Source: Natrinema gari JCM 14663 (lineage in GTDB: Archaea > Halobacteriota > Halobacteria > Halobacteriales > Natrialbaceae). From it: a stretch of DNA of 54,338 bases. Positions 17,548 to 26,655 of the stretch are shown one piece after another (the stretch's first letter is position 1; each line of letters opens with the position of its first letter). The notes below the pieces were generated by a model. It searched no databases, was not told the DNA's origin, and saw only the letters and a list, made by a program, of their open reading frames with translations. The stretch spans positions 83,705 to 138,042 of the forward strand of contig NZ_AOIJ01000030.1 of the NCBI RefSeq assembly GCF_000337175.1, in the 5' to 3' direction. Both the position numbers and the translations under genes were made by a program.

Positions 17548-18294
17548 ATGGCAGGCATCCGCGTTCACGGACCGGAGCCGGACCTCGAAAACCCCACGCT
17601 CGTCGAGGGGTTTCCGGGCGTCGGCCTCGTCGGAAAGATCGCGACCGACCACCTCGTCGAACAACTCGACATGCGCTACTACGCGAGCGTCAACTGCGAG
17701 GGGCTACCCCGGATCGGCGTCTATCGCAGCGGCGACCGGACGGCGCGGCCGCCGGTGCGTCTCTACGTCAGCGAGGAGCACAACCTCATCGCCCTCCAGA
17801 GCGATGCGCCGATCGCGTCCCAGGCCGTTCAAAGCGTCGCCGACTGTCTGACCGGCTGGATCATCGACCGCGCGGCGACGCCGATCTACCTCAGCGGCCT
17901 CCCCGCCGAACGCGAGAACGGAACCCGTCCCGACCTCTACGGCATCGCGACCGGCGACGCCGGCGACCGACTCGAGTCGACCGAGATCGCGATGCCGCCG
18001 GAGGACGGCGTCATCACGGGGCCGACGGGGGCGCTCATCAACCGCGCCGCACACGAGGACTACGGGAGCCTCGCCCTCGTCGTCGAGTGTAACCATCAGT
18101 TCCCCGACCCCGAAGCCGCGAGCGTCCTGCTCGAGGACGGGATCGGGCCGGTGGCGGGCATCGAAATCGACGTGCAGGAACTCGTCGACCGGGCCGAGGA
18201 GATCCGCGCGAAGCGAGAGCAACTGGCCCAGCAGATGCAGGCGATCGGTCAAGACGAGAGTTCGCAGGCCCAGCCGCTGCGAATGTATCAGTGA
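17548..18294 (+). CDS. PAC2 family protein (proteasome assembly chaperone-like)
   Basis: The 248-aa product begins MAGIRVHGPEPDLENPTLVE and has the archaeal PAC2-family motif GFPGVGLVGKIATDHLVEQL at about residues 22-41. A Rossmann-like core continues through IYLSGLPAE and GPTGALINRAA. The C-terminus is a short coiled coil (VDRAEEIRAKREQLAQQMQA). Eukaryotic PAC2 helps assemble the 20S proteasome; the archaeal role is presumed similar but unproven. The ATG at 17548 is chosen because the open frame upstream is not conserved-looking. Confidence 0.88.
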   Translation: MAGIRVHGPEPDLENPTLVEGFPGVGLVGKIATDHLVEQLDMRYYASVNCEGLPRIGVYRSGDRTARPPVRLYVSEEHNLIALQSDAPIASQAVQSVADCLTGWIIDRAATPIYLSGLPAERENGTRPDLYGIATGDAGDRLESTEIAMPPEDGVITGPTGALINRAAHEDYGSLALVVECNHQFPDPEAASVLLEDGIGPVAGIEIDVQELVDRAEEIRAKREQLAQQMQAIGQDESSQAQPLRMYQ

Positions 18295-18438
18295 ATTGCG
18301 GGGGCAATCGAGGCTATCGCATCAGTTAACATAATTCAGACAGCACTCGTCCTGTCTGTGGTTCTCGCTCGCTTCGTTCGTTCCGAATCACGATCCCCGC
18401 ATCCGATTGGATGTATACTTGCAGTGTTCTGGAACTGG

Positions 18439-18675
18439 CTAATTCCGAAACGGTGGAACGAGGTTGCAGGCCGCTGCGGCCACCAGACACGCAGCAATGA
18501 CGAAGAGACTGCTGAGTGCCGTCGACGACTCAATGAGAATCCCCCTCACTCCGATGAAGAGAAACAACAACGAGAATCCGAGAAGGGAAATGGTTCCAAC
18601 GACGTCTAACGCCCCATCCCCGACAGCGAGTCGGGTAGTCGTATAGTGGTCCGCTCGATCCGGATCACTATCCAT
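18439..18675 (-). CDS. Small two-helix membrane protein, hypothetical
   Basis: This 78-aa product has an acidic N-terminus (MDSDPDRADHYTTTRLAVGD) and two hydrophobic helices (VVGTISLLGFSLLFLFIGVR and LSSLFVIAACLVAAAACNLV). The start at 18675 is preferred over one ten codons upstream because an AT-rich box (CATAAATGG) sits about 30 nt before it. No family is recognised. Local GC is lower than that of its neighbours. Confidence 0.6.
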   Translation of the reverse strand: MDSDPDRADHYTTTRLAVGDGALDVVGTISLLGFSLLFLFIGVRGILIESSTALSSLFVIAACLVAAAACNLVPPFRN

Positions 18676-18935
18676 CCCGCGGTCCTTTTTTGTACCGGGA
18701 ACCATTTATGTGTGTGTATTGCCACGAGCGCGTATAAACATTACCATTGACAAATACCGCAGATTTGCTACGGAAATAACAGACAGTGACGGATAGTAGA
18801 ATAGTGAACTCGTCGCTATCGGGGTTCTGATCGAACACGCTTTCCGGTTCGATCCGATGTGACGAAAGTCCCGTCCTGCCGAATTGCGAGTCCTTGCGTA
18901 TTTTTGTTTCCCGAACGTATCCTGGCTGAACAGCA

Positions 18936-20312
18936 ATGACTATCGCTACGGAATCGTCCGATATGGTCGTCGTCGGCGGGGGAACGGGTGGCTGTTTCGC
19001 CGCCGCAACTGCCGCCCGGGAGGGGTTGGACGTCGTCCTCCTCGAGCGAAAGAGCGAGGCGGAGGGCGGTCGCATCGCCTGCGGCGACGGCATCAAAGGG
19101 GCGAGTACGTTTCCCGATGTCGTCGACCGGGAGCGACTCAGAGAGGCCGCGTTTACCAACGAGGGCATTTCCCGAGGGCTCTTCGAGAACCCACAGTCCG
19201 GCGAGTCGATCGAGATTCCGTTCGACGAGACGGGTGCAGTGATCGACCGCTTCGAATACGGTCAGGTACTGCTCGCGGAAACCGAGCGCGCCGGGGCGGA
19301 GATCCACTACGATACCGTCGTCAACGACGTGGTACAGCCCGACGACAGCGTCGAGGGCGTGACAGCGATCAGGGACGGCGAGCCGCTCGAGTACCGGGCC
19401 GACGTCGTCGTCGACGCCGCGGGGGCGCTGTCCGTGCTGCAGGATCGGACCGATCTCTCGGGGTCGACGTTCGACACGAACGTCGATTACACGCACTTCT
19501 GTTCGGCCTACCGCGAGGTGCTCGAGGTCCCCGAGCCGGTCGACTGGGATGATGCCTTGGTCTTCAAGCCGACCGAGGAACTGGGCTACCTCTGGTACTT
19601 CCCGCGGTCGGCGACGGAAATCAACGTCGGACTGGGGTTCCAGATGAGTCAGGAACCGATCGAACTGGTCGACGTGCTGAAAGACGACATCGCGACCCGT
19701 CCGGAGTTCGCTGACGCGACGGTGAAGAACAAACTGGGTGCGGCGTTACCGACGCGGCGACCGTACGACTCCGCCGTGCATCCGGGCTACGTCGCCGTCG
19801 GTGACGCCGCCGGGCACGTCAACCCCTGTACCGGTGGCGGGATTCCCGGTGCCGCGAAGGCGGGCTACTGGGCCGCCTCGATCGCCGCCGAGGCGATTTC
19901 CGACGGCGACGTGAGCGAGGCCGCGCTGTGGGAGTACAACGAGCGCGTCCAGACCGGGTTCGGCAAGCGCTTCGCGGCGATGGACTGCTACAACATCTTC
20001 GGTACCGCCCACGACCTGGACGACCTCGTTTCGATCGTCACCGCAATCCCCGGCCAGCAACTCGTCGACGCCATCGGCAAGAAAGGAACCGCCGACATGA
20101 GCCTCCGACTCAAGCTCAAGACGCTGCTCAAAACGATCGGTCACTGGGGCGTTCTCTCCGAACTCTACAAGGTCCAGCAGACCGCCGGCTCGCTCAAGGA
20201 CGTCTACGAGAGCTACCCCAGCGGGCCGGAGCACTTCGACGCCTGGCGACGCGAGCGCGACGCCGTGATGGACCGACTCTATGAGATCACCGGTGCCGAA
20301 CCGAAGTACTGA
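18936..20312 (+). CDS. Geranylgeranyl reductase family FAD oxidoreductase
   Basis: This 458-aa flavoprotein has an N-terminal Rossmann dinucleotide site (DMVVVGGGTGGCFAAATAAR), the family motif YLWYFPRS at about residues 212-219, and the second FAD contact GYVAVGDAAGHVNPCTGGGI at about 284-303. It belongs to the family that saturates geranylgeranyl chains of archaeal lipids or quinones; the exact substrate (archaetidic lipid, menaquinone or other) cannot be decided. The start is the ATG at 18936, after a 260-nt AT-rich upstream region. Confidence 0.9.
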   Translation: MTIATESSDMVVVGGGTGGCFAAATAAREGLDVVLLERKSEAEGGRIACGDGIKGASTFPDVVDRERLREAAFTNEGISRGLFENPQSGESIEIPFDETGAVIDRFEYGQVLLAETERAGAEIHYDTVVNDVVQPDDSVEGVTAIRDGEPLEYRADVVVDAAGALSVLQDRTDLSGSTFDTNVDYTHFCSAYREVLEVPEPVDWDDALVFKPTEELGYLWYFPRSATEINVGLGFQMSQEPIELVDVLKDDIATRPEFADATVKNKLGAALPTRRPYDSAVHPGYVAVGDAAGHVNPCTGGGIPGAAKAGYWAASIAAEAISDGDVSEAALWEYNERVQTGFGKRFAAMDCYNIFGTAHDLDDLVSIVTAIPGQQLVDAIGKKGTADMSLRLKLKTLLKTIGHWGVLSELYKVQQTAGSLKDVYESYPSGPEHFDAWRRERDAVMDRLYEITGAEPKY

Positions 20313-20503
20313 CTCGATCGACAGACGCCGAACACGCCGAGGCTGATCTCGTCCAGCGACCGCAGCGCCAGCGGGACGCGGGTGACGAGGGGATCGCGCG
20401 TCGCGCCGACGAGCGCGAACGCGATCAGTCCGACCGTGCTCATCACGACGAACGGATCGGCTGTCAGCAGCGGACCGATGGTCTGACCCACTGGATTCGA
20501 CAC
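20279..20503 (-). pseudogene. Remnant of a TRIC/UPF0126 cation-channel gene
   Basis: A minus-strand frame from GTG 20503 reads TADPFVVMSTVGLIAFALVG and then ATRDPLVTRVPLALRSLDEI. The first part resembles the N-terminal helix of TRIC/UPF0126 channel proteins (GLIAFALVGA) and the second resembles a later loop of the same family (LVTRVPLALR). About 60 residues remain of a family normally near 200 or more, so the gene looks collapsed by an internal deletion. The frame ends inside the 3' end of the convergent reductase gene. Confidence 0.4.
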
Positions 20504-20606
20504 GGATGGGAGCACCGTGAGCGCTCCGTCCCGGCTCCGTCGCTTGAACCCCGAACGCCTCACCGCAACCCAAACCCATTTTCGGACGCTGTGCCTTCGA
20601 CCCCTT

Positions 20607-21449
20607 ATGGGAACTGAAGACGCCGAAACGGTCGCGCCGGGAACGTGTCCGACCGCAGACGAGATGCCGATGCTCGGACTCGGCACCTGGCAGAACGACG
20701 ATGCCGAACAGTGCGCCGAAAGCGTCCGCACGGCCCTCGACGCGGGCTATCGACACATCGACACCGCACAGGTCTACGACAACGAGGCAGCCGTCGGCGA
20801 GGGCATCGCGCAGGCCGATGTCGACCGCGACGACATCTTTCTCGCGACCAAGATCTGGATCGCGAACCTCGAGCACGACGATGTCCTCGAGACCGCTCGA
20901 GACAGTCTCGAGCGGCTCGGGGTTGACTACGTCGACCTGCTGTACGTCCACTGGCCGGCCGGCGAGTACGACCCCGAAGGGACCCTCTCGGCCCTCTCCG
21001 AACTGTTCGACGAGGGCCTGATCGAGAACGTCGGCGTCAGTAACTTCCAGCCCGAGCAACTCGCGGAGGCCATCGACGTCTGTGATGTGCCGATCTTCGC
21101 GAATCAGGTCGAGTTACACCCGCTGTTGCCCCAATCTGAGCTCCGGACGGCCTGCGAGAACGACGATATCGAGGTCGTCGCCTACTCGCCGCTGGCCCGC
21201 GGAGCGGTGTTCGACCAGCCCGAGATCCAGGCGGTCGCGGAGAAACACGGCGTCACCGAGGCGCAGGTCAGTCTCGCCTGGGCCCGCGAGAAGGGCGTCA
21301 CCGCGATCCCGAAAGCAACCGGTGAGGACCACATCGAGGACAACTGGGCATCGCTGACGGTCGATCTCGACCAGGACGACATCGACACGATCGACGCGAT
21401 CGACGAGACGAGTCGCGAGGTCGATCCCGACTTCGCGCCCTGGAACTGA
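20607..21449 (+). CDS. Aldo/keto reductase
   Basis: The 280-aa protein is a complete AKR barrel: LGLGTWQNDDA near the start, the catalytic Asp/Tyr in HIDTAQVYDNEAAVG, Lys in FLATKIWIANL, His in LLYVHWPAGEY, and the C-terminal cofactor site TAIPKATGEDHIEDN. It reduces aldehydes or ketones, or oxidises the alcohols, with NAD(P)H; the substrate is not known. ATG 20607 follows a CCTTATGG context; longer upstream in-frame starts run into the promoter region. Confidence 0.93.
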   Translation: MGTEDAETVAPGTCPTADEMPMLGLGTWQNDDAEQCAESVRTALDAGYRHIDTAQVYDNEAAVGEGIAQADVDRDDIFLATKIWIANLEHDDVLETARDSLERLGVDYVDLLYVHWPAGEYDPEGTLSALSELFDEGLIENVGVSNFQPEQLAEAIDVCDVPIFANQVELHPLLPQSELRTACENDDIEVVAYSPLARGAVFDQPEIQAVAEKHGVTEAQVSLAWAREKGVTAIPKATGEDHIEDNWASLTVDLDQDDIDTIDAIDETSREVDPDFAPWN

Positions 21450-21568
21450 GCGACGACATCGGTTCTCGACCCGGCCTGCGAGAGCCGCTCGAGGTGACGA
21501 TCTGCTGACCGGTCGGCGGCGACGAAAAAGCAGGAAAGTTTACGGTACATCGGCTTTTTGGCTCGCGT

Positions 21569-22336
21569 ATGTCTACCCGCTCGCGAAGCGGCGGTGGTGG
21601 GTTCGTCGGCGCGGTGAGAACCGACGTTCGCCGGTTGCACGGAGCCTGGATGGAACTCGTCTTTCCTCGGCAGCGCGGTCGCGGTCACTCCGTCATGGGC
21701 AAGTGGGAACCGGAGACGCTCCCGCAGAAGATCGGCTATCACGGCTGGAGCACCCTGGGACTCATCGGCTTGCTCGTTCTCTATCCGCTTACCGTCCTCG
21801 GCCTCGCAACCCGCTACTACGCGGCGAAACTCGACTCGACGCAGACGCGACTCGGAATCATCGGCGTGACGGCGGTGGCGCTGGTCGGCTGGGGCGCGCT
21901 GACGCTCATCTGGGGGGCGATGTCCTATCTCGAGCAGGTCGACGTCCCGATCAACGCCGTCCTCGCGGTCGGCCTCGCCAGCATCGTCGCGACGGTCTCG
22001 ACGGCCCTCGCGGCGACGTGTTCGAAGTTCGGGGGCCGCGGAACGACGGTCGGGCTCGCGTACCCGTTCGCGATGACCGCGTTGTTCCTGCCGCCGGTCG
22101 TCGCCGCGCTCGTCACGCCGTCGCTTGAGGCGGTCGTCCTCGAACCCAGCTACGACCTCGCCGTCTGGGTGCTCGACAACGTGTTGTTCGTCGGCGGCGT
22201 AAACGACTACCTCCGCGGGAATTTCACCCTCGAGGGAGCCGCCTACGCCGGGATGTGGGTCGGCCTCTCGTTCCCGCTTGGCTGGTTCCTCGGCGGCGTC
22301 GTCGAGTTGGCGAACCTGGTTCGCCCCTCCGAATAG
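21569..22336 (+). CDS. Conserved haloarchaeal multi-pass membrane protein
   Basis: The 255-aa protein has a hydrophilic N-terminus of about 65 residues (GAWMELVFPRQRGRGHSVMG and WEPETLPQKIGYHGW) and then about six hydrophobic segments to residue 250. No catalytic motif or named family is recognised. The N-terminal conserved-looking stretch and the AGMWVGLSFPLGWFLGG helix are the most distinctive parts. Confidence 0.75.
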   Translation: MSTRSRSGGGGFVGAVRTDVRRLHGAWMELVFPRQRGRGHSVMGKWEPETLPQKIGYHGWSTLGLIGLLVLYPLTVLGLATRYYAAKLDSTQTRLGIIGVTAVALVGWGALTLIWGAMSYLEQVDVPINAVLAVGLASIVATVSTALAATCSKFGGRGTTVGLAYPFAMTALFLPPVVAALVTPSLEAVVLEPSYDLAVWVLDNVLFVGGVNDYLRGNFTLEGAAYAGMWVGLSFPLGWFLGGVVELANLVRPSE

Positions 22337-22414
22337 CCCACCTGTTCTCTTCCCCGTCGTGAACGGGCTGCCGATTCCCGGTACCATTAGGGGCTTCCCT
22401 CCTAACGATCGGTC

Positions 22415-22603
22415 ATGGAGTTCGATGGAACGAAGACGGCAGTGGCATTTCTCGTCGTAATCGCACTCGGTGTCGGAGGCATGCTCGCGACACCGATGGG
22501 AACGGACACCATCCTGATGATGGTCGCACCGTCGATGATCGTGTTCGGGTTGCTCATGCTCGTCCTCGGCGTCAAACACGGCGAGTATCGGGCGACTCGC
22601 TGA
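22415..22603 (+). CDS. Small two-helix membrane protein
   Basis: This 62-aa protein starts MEFDGTKTAVAFLVVIALGV and has two hydrophobic helices separated by PMGTDT, ending in a short hydrophilic tail (KHGEYRATR). This architecture is common among small haloarchaeal membrane proteins of unknown role. It lies 78 nt after the preceding membrane-protein gene and could share its transcript. Confidence 0.7.
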   Translation: MEFDGTKTAVAFLVVIALGVGGMLATPMGTDTILMMVAPSMIVFGLLMLVLGVKHGEYRATR

Positions 22604-22654
22604 TCGGGTCGACCGAAGCCGGTCCGAACGGTCGAACCGAACCCCGGGTATTCC

Positions 22655-23890
22655 TCACCGCTCGTCCGCTCGAGGCCCGAACGACGACCGCCCGTCGGCC
22701 TCGAGCGCTCGCAGACCGAGCCAGCAGTTCGTCAGCGGATGGTAGCCGGGTTCGACCGCCGGTCCGTGGTTCGGCCCGTCGCGGTCGTGGGCACGCGTGA
22801 GGCGCTCGTACCAGTTGCCGTACCGCGGATTGATCAGGTGTTCGCCCGCGTACGCCCAGAGCCGGTCGTACCACTCGAGGGCTGCCGGCGATGCCCGATC
22901 CGTCTCGCGGTCGGCCCGGCACAACAGCGCGCTCGCGCCGATCGCCTCGGCGTGCACCCAGCCGTACTTGTCGGGGACGATCGGTTCCCCGTCGGCCGTA
23001 ACGGTGTAATAGAGGCCGCCGTACTCGTCGTCCCACCCCAACTCGACGGCGGTCTCGAAGAGGTCGCGGGCGCGCTCGAGCAGCCAGTCCTCGGGCCGGT
23101 GGGTAGCCAGCAGCGCCAACAGCTTCGCCCACTCGGCGTGATGGCCGGGCTGGTACCCCGGTGGTCTGAACCGGTGGCGGGGACTGTCGGCGTTGTACGA
23201 CCGGTCCGGCTCCCACGTCTCCGTGAAGTGCTCCCAGAGGAGTCCGTCGGTCGCCGCAGTGACATCGCGAGTGAACCGGTCGGCGACCGTCATTGCCCGC
23301 TCGAGATACCGCTCCGTGTCCGTCGCCTCGTACGCGGCGATCAGGGCCTCGCAGGCGTGCATATTGGCGTTCTGGCCGCGATAGGAGGCGAGATCCCAGT
23401 CCGGCGACGCGCGGTCGGCGTAGAGTCCGTGGGTCGATTCCCAGAACCGCTCTTCTAAAACGCCGAACGCGCGCTCGAGTTCGGCTCGAGCGCCGGGGAG
23501 CCCCGCCTGCAGCGCCCGGGCGGCGGCAAGCAGGACGAACGCGTGGCCGTAACAGTGCCGTGTCCGGTCAGTCGGCGTCCGCCCGTCGAGGAGCCAGTCG
23601 TATCCCGCTCGTTCGTCGTCCCAGTGGACGGTCGAGAGGAATCGAAGGCCATGTTCGGCGGCGTACTCACACCAGGTCGGCCCGTCGGCGAGGACGCCCA
23701 GGCTGAAGTTGTGGACGCCGCGAGCCGTCGCGACGAGGTGTTTCGTTCGGGCGTCGTAGACGTGGCCGTCGCGTTCGTCGAGCTGTGCGACGTAGCCGCC
23801 GACGGCCGTATCCAGACAGTCCGGATAGTAGAAGTTCAATACGTCCCGAAACCGGTGACGGAGGCCGGCCCGCGTTCGGTAGACGGTCAT
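22655..23890 (-). CDS. AGE family sugar epimerase/isomerase
   Basis: The 411-aa protein matches the N-acylglucosamine 2-epimerase (alpha6/alpha6 barrel) family in length and motifs. Seen are RHCYGHAFVLLAAARAL with the catalytic-region His, GQNANMHACEALIAAYEAT, YQPGHHAEWAKLLALL with a His pair, and YGWVHAEAIGASALL. It interconverts aldose and ketose or epimerises at C2; the substrate is not known (mannose/fructose and cellobiose types share the fold). The start ATG at 23890 gives the family-typical N-terminus. Confidence 0.88.
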   Translation of the reverse strand: MTVYRTRAGLRHRFRDVLNFYYPDCLDTAVGGYVAQLDERDGHVYDARTKHLVATARGVHNFSLGVLADGPTWCEYAAEHGLRFLSTVHWDDERAGYDWLLDGRTPTDRTRHCYGHAFVLLAAARALQAGLPGARAELERAFGVLEERFWESTHGLYADRASPDWDLASYRGQNANMHACEALIAAYEATDTERYLERAMTVADRFTRDVTAATDGLLWEHFTETWEPDRSYNADSPRHRFRPPGYQPGHHAEWAKLLALLATHRPEDWLLERARDLFETAVELGWDDEYGGLYYTVTADGEPIVPDKYGWVHAEAIGASALLCRADRETDRASPAALEWYDRLWAYAGEHLINPRYGNWYERLTRAHDRDGPNHGPAVEPGYHPLTNCWLGLRALEADGRSSFGPRADER

Positions 23891-23999
23891 CAGGGCGCGT
23901 GTTCACCCGAATCGGCAATAAAGGCGAGCGAACGCGGCACGTGTTCGACGGCCCGACCCGTCGAACCGAATGGGTCAAAGACTGATCGTTACGCCGAAT

Positions 24000-24971
24000 T
24001 CACATGTACCCGAGGTCGCGCAGGCGCTCCATCAGGTCCTCCTTGTCCTGGGCGCGGCCCGCGCGCTCGGTCGTGCCCTCGAGGTCCTGCAACCAGGCGG
24101 GGTCCTCGTCGGACTTTTCCGTGCTGACTTCGCTGCCCAGCGAGCGGAAGCCGGCGAAGTACTTCGGCGAGATCGGGATGTCGTCCTGTTCGACGCCCTC
24201 GGGAAGGTCGTCGTCGGCCTCGGGGACGTAGCCCTCTTCGGGGAAGTTCTCGACGGTATCCGGGACCACGAAGTTCCAGAAGGCCTCCCAGACGGCGGCC
24301 TCGTCGAACTGCAGGATGGGCTGGATGCGGTCGTGGGGTGGGTAGATGTCGGGATCGTGGCGCGGCGAGAAGAACGTCTCGTCGGCGCGGGCCTCCTGTT
24401 CGTCCCAGCGGACGCCGGAGATGACGCCGTCGATGTCGTGCTCCTCGAGCGCGTCGTTGAGCGCGACCGTCTTCAGCAGGTGGTTGCCGACGTAGGTGTC
24501 GAGCAGGAACGGGAACGTGTCCTCCTCGTACTCGAGAATCTCGCGGACGTGGTGTTGGTTGTGCTCGGAGAGGTCGGCGATATCGATGTCGTCGCCGGGC
24601 TCTAAGCCGTGTTTGTCGACGTACTCGCCGACATCCTCGTTGCGCGCGTAGATGACCTCGAGATCCCACTCGTCGGCCCAGTGGTCGACGAAGTCGTGAA
24701 TCTCGTCGAAGTGCTGGTAGTGGTCGATGAAGACTGCTGGGGGTACCTCGAGGTCGAAGCGGTCGGCGACCTCCTTGATGAAATACAGCGTGAGCGTCGA
24801 GTCCTTGCCGCCGGTCCACATGACCGCCGGGTTCTCGTACTCCGCCAAGCCCTCGCGGGTGACCTCGATCGCCTTCTCGATCTTGTCCTGGATGTGTGGA
24901 TACTCGTCGGGGTCTTCGCCGTCGCCGTCGGAATAATCGACGGCCGCGTAGTCGGGAGCGGTCTCAGCCAT
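24000..24971 (-). CDS. Phosphoadenosine phosphosulfate reductase family PP-loop protein
   Basis: The 323-aa protein carries the PP-loop NTP-pyrophosphatase motif VMWTGGKDSTLTLYFIKEV at about residues 50-68 and the CysH/CysD-like stretch GVISGVRWDEQEARADETFF. Family members are PAPS/APS reductases or sulfate adenylyltransferase subunit CysD; the FFSPR...HPIQPILQFDE-type segment (here HDRIQPILQF) resembles the CysD/CysH fold. Sulfur assimilation or tRNA thiolation are both possible. The ATG at 24971 is preceded by an AT-rich dyad. Confidence 0.85.
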   Translation of the reverse strand: MAETAPDYAAVDYSDGDGEDPDEYPHIQDKIEKAIEVTREGLAEYENPAVMWTGGKDSTLTLYFIKEVADRFDLEVPPAVFIDHYQHFDEIHDFVDHWADEWDLEVIYARNEDVGEYVDKHGLEPGDDIDIADLSEHNQHHVREILEYEEDTFPFLLDTYVGNHLLKTVALNDALEEHDIDGVISGVRWDEQEARADETFFSPRHDPDIYPPHDRIQPILQFDEAAVWEAFWNFVVPDTVENFPEEGYVPEADDDLPEGVEQDDIPISPKYFAGFRSLGSEVSTEKSDEDPAWLQDLEGTTERAGRAQDKEDLMERLRDLGYM

Positions 24972-24975
24972 ATCG

Positions 24976-24991
24976 TAATTAGATATAATTA
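24976..24991. promoter_or_regulatory. TAATTA-N4-TAATTA dyad upstream of the PP-loop gene
   Basis: TAATTAGATATAATTA is a dyad of two TAATTA half-sites separated by 4 nt, ending 5 nt before the start codon (ATG on the minus strand, 24971). In a leaderless gene it would cover the -5 to -20 region, the right place for a repressor operator. It stands out in GC-rich DNA. Confidence 0.4.
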
Positions 24992-25281
24992 GGAGGTGTA
25001 AATCTTTTGGGTCGGCGGAAACACCTGTCGGCAGTCAGCTTCTGCGCCGTCGGGTCGCTCGCCGGTCCCACGCCACCCGAGGTCCCCGTTCGATAACGCC
25101 GTCGGTAGACGGTCCTTTGAGCGTCCGAGCGCGGTCGTAATCTACCCGTCAAGCGGCGCTCGAGTCGCGATTCCCACCCTTCGATTCGGCGCTCACACTG
25201 GACACTCGGATCGTCTGCGAGCGACTAAGGGCGACGGGCTGGCGAACGTATTACTCGATGGCCCCGAAAGAACCCGTTTGC
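24992..25281. other. Intergenic region, no gene recognised
   Basis: These 290 nt lie between two divergently oriented genes. AAAGATTTACACC on the minus strand, about 35 nt upstream of 24971, is the likely TATA region of the PP-loop gene. GGCGAACGTATTACTCG at about 25241-25257 probably holds the SDR promoter. Nothing else is recognised. Confidence 0.5.
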
Positions 25282-26028
25282 ATGCCGACACTACACGACG
25301 AGACGATCATCGTGACCGGTGCGAGCAAAGGACTGGGGCGCTCGATGGCGCTCCACCTCTCGGAGCGCGGCGCGAACGTCGTCCTCGTGGCCCGAAGCGA
25401 GGACGACCTCGCGGCCGTCGCGGACGCGGCCGACGGCGAGACGCTGGTCGCCCCGGCGGACGTGCGCGACCCCGATGCCATCGACGACGTCGTCCGTTCG
25501 ACGGTCGAGCGCTTCGGAACCCCCAACACGCTGGTCAACAACGCCGGAGTACCGGGCCGACACTTCGGCGACGACCGTGGCGCTCTCGTCAACACGGCCG
25601 ACGCGGAGTGGACCCGAATCATCGAGACCAACCTCACCGGCGTCGCGCTCTTCACGAAGCGCGTCCTCGAGGCGATGCTCGCGGCCGACGAGACTGCGGG
25701 CAACATTGTCAACGTCTCCTCGGGGCTCGGGACGGCTGCGGTCCCCAACGCTGCGCCGTACGTCACCTCCAAATGGGGTCTCGAAGGGTTCACACGGGCG
25801 GTCGCGCTCGAGGTCGAATCCGACGGGATCAACGTCAACGCGATCGATCCCGGCGGCCGGGTCAACACGCGGATCTGGGCACACCTCCCCGACGCCGAAC
25901 GACAGGAGATCCTGCAACCGGACGTGATGGACGACGCCGCTGCGCTGCTCGCGGCACAGGGGCCCGACGGCGTCACCGGCGAGTCGATGACCACCGACGA
26001 GTGGGAGGACCGACTCACCGAAAGCTAG
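25282..26028 (+). CDS. SDR family NAD(P)-dependent oxidoreductase
   Basis: The 248-aa protein starts MPTLHDETIIVTGASKGLGR. It has the glycine-rich cofactor motif TGASKGLG, the NNAG motif (LVNNAGVPG), the catalytic Ser in NVSSGLG and the YxxxK pair in APYVTSKWGLEG. The Asn of the tetrad is in IETNLTG. It is a classical SDR with unknown substrate. The inner ATG (25282) is preferred over ATG 25258 because classical SDRs begin only a few residues before the first strand. The stop overlaps by 4 nt the stop of the convergent next gene. Confidence 0.92.
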   Translation: MPTLHDETIIVTGASKGLGRSMALHLSERGANVVLVARSEDDLAAVADAADGETLVAPADVRDPDAIDDVVRSTVERFGTPNTLVNNAGVPGRHFGDDRGALVNTADAEWTRIIETNLTGVALFTKRVLEAMLAADETAGNIVNVSSGLGTAAVPNAAPYVTSKWGLEGFTRAVALEVESDGINVNAIDPGGRVNTRIWAHLPDAERQEILQPDVMDDAAALLAAQGPDGVTGESMTTDEWEDRLTES

Positions 26029-26534
26029 GGGTTCGGGTCGCAGTCGTACGACACGTCCCGAATCGTCGTTTCCTCATAGATGTAGATCGGGTCGGACACC
26101 GCGATCTGGAGGGTCACGTCGGCCGTCCCGGCGTCCGTGACGGTGTCCGAACACGATAGGACGACCTCGCCGGACTCCCCTTGGGTCAGCGACGCTGGCG
26201 ACCCGCTGACCACGAGCGTGTCGTCGGACGCACCCGCGATGGCGGTGACCTCGGCGCTGACGGTCGTATAGTCGGTGACATATCTGTTCTCGAGCGTGGC
26301 AACCGTCCGTGGTTGCTCATTCGTATAACAGATGAACCAAAAACAATCGTAGTTGGAGATCTCCCTGGAACTGTACTCGTTCTGTATCGAGAGGTACGCG
26401 TCGGTCTCCGCAGCGACGGAGGCGGATGTGTCCCGCTGTGCGACGAGTTGCTCGACGGAGCCGAGCTGTGCGACACCGAGTACCGCACCCAGCACGACCA
26501 ACAGTGCGCCGAACGCCTTCAGGGATCGGTTCAT
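26025..26534 (-). CDS. Secreted haloarchaeal surface protein, hypothetical
   Basis: The 169-aa product starts with a signal-like hydrophobic segment (MNRSLKAFGALLVVLGAVLG). Its exported part has four Cys (YDCFWFICYTNEQ, LSCSD, SYDCDPNP) and a beta-rich Thr/Ser domain. It resembles small surface proteins encoded beside DUF1102 genes. It is divergent from the DUF1102 gene, with a shared AT-rich promoter region of 121 nt. Confidence 0.7.
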   Translation of the reverse strand: MNRSLKAFGALLVVLGAVLGVAQLGSVEQLVAQRDTSASVAAETDAYLSIQNEYSSREISNYDCFWFICYTNEQPRTVATLENRYVTDYTTVSAEVTAIAGASDDTLVVSGSPASLTQGESGEVVLSCSDTVTDAGTADVTLQIAVSDPIYIYEETTIRDVSYDCDPNP

Positions 26535-26655
26535 GGGCGGCTCTGAAATCGTCGGGTGACGCTCGGAGTCACACGGCGATTCGATTGATACCGAATTATT
26601 ATATAGGAACGGTCTTAAACTTTGATATACGCGCGGCCGAGGGAGTTACTGAATT
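26535..26655. promoter_or_regulatory. Divergent promoter region of the surface-protein pair
   Basis: Two TATA-like elements are visible: TTATTATATAGGA (26596-26608) and TTTGATATACG (26621-26631), the latter about 25-35 nt before the DUF1102 ATG. The region separates two divergently transcribed, presumably co-regulated exported proteins. Confidence 0.45.
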
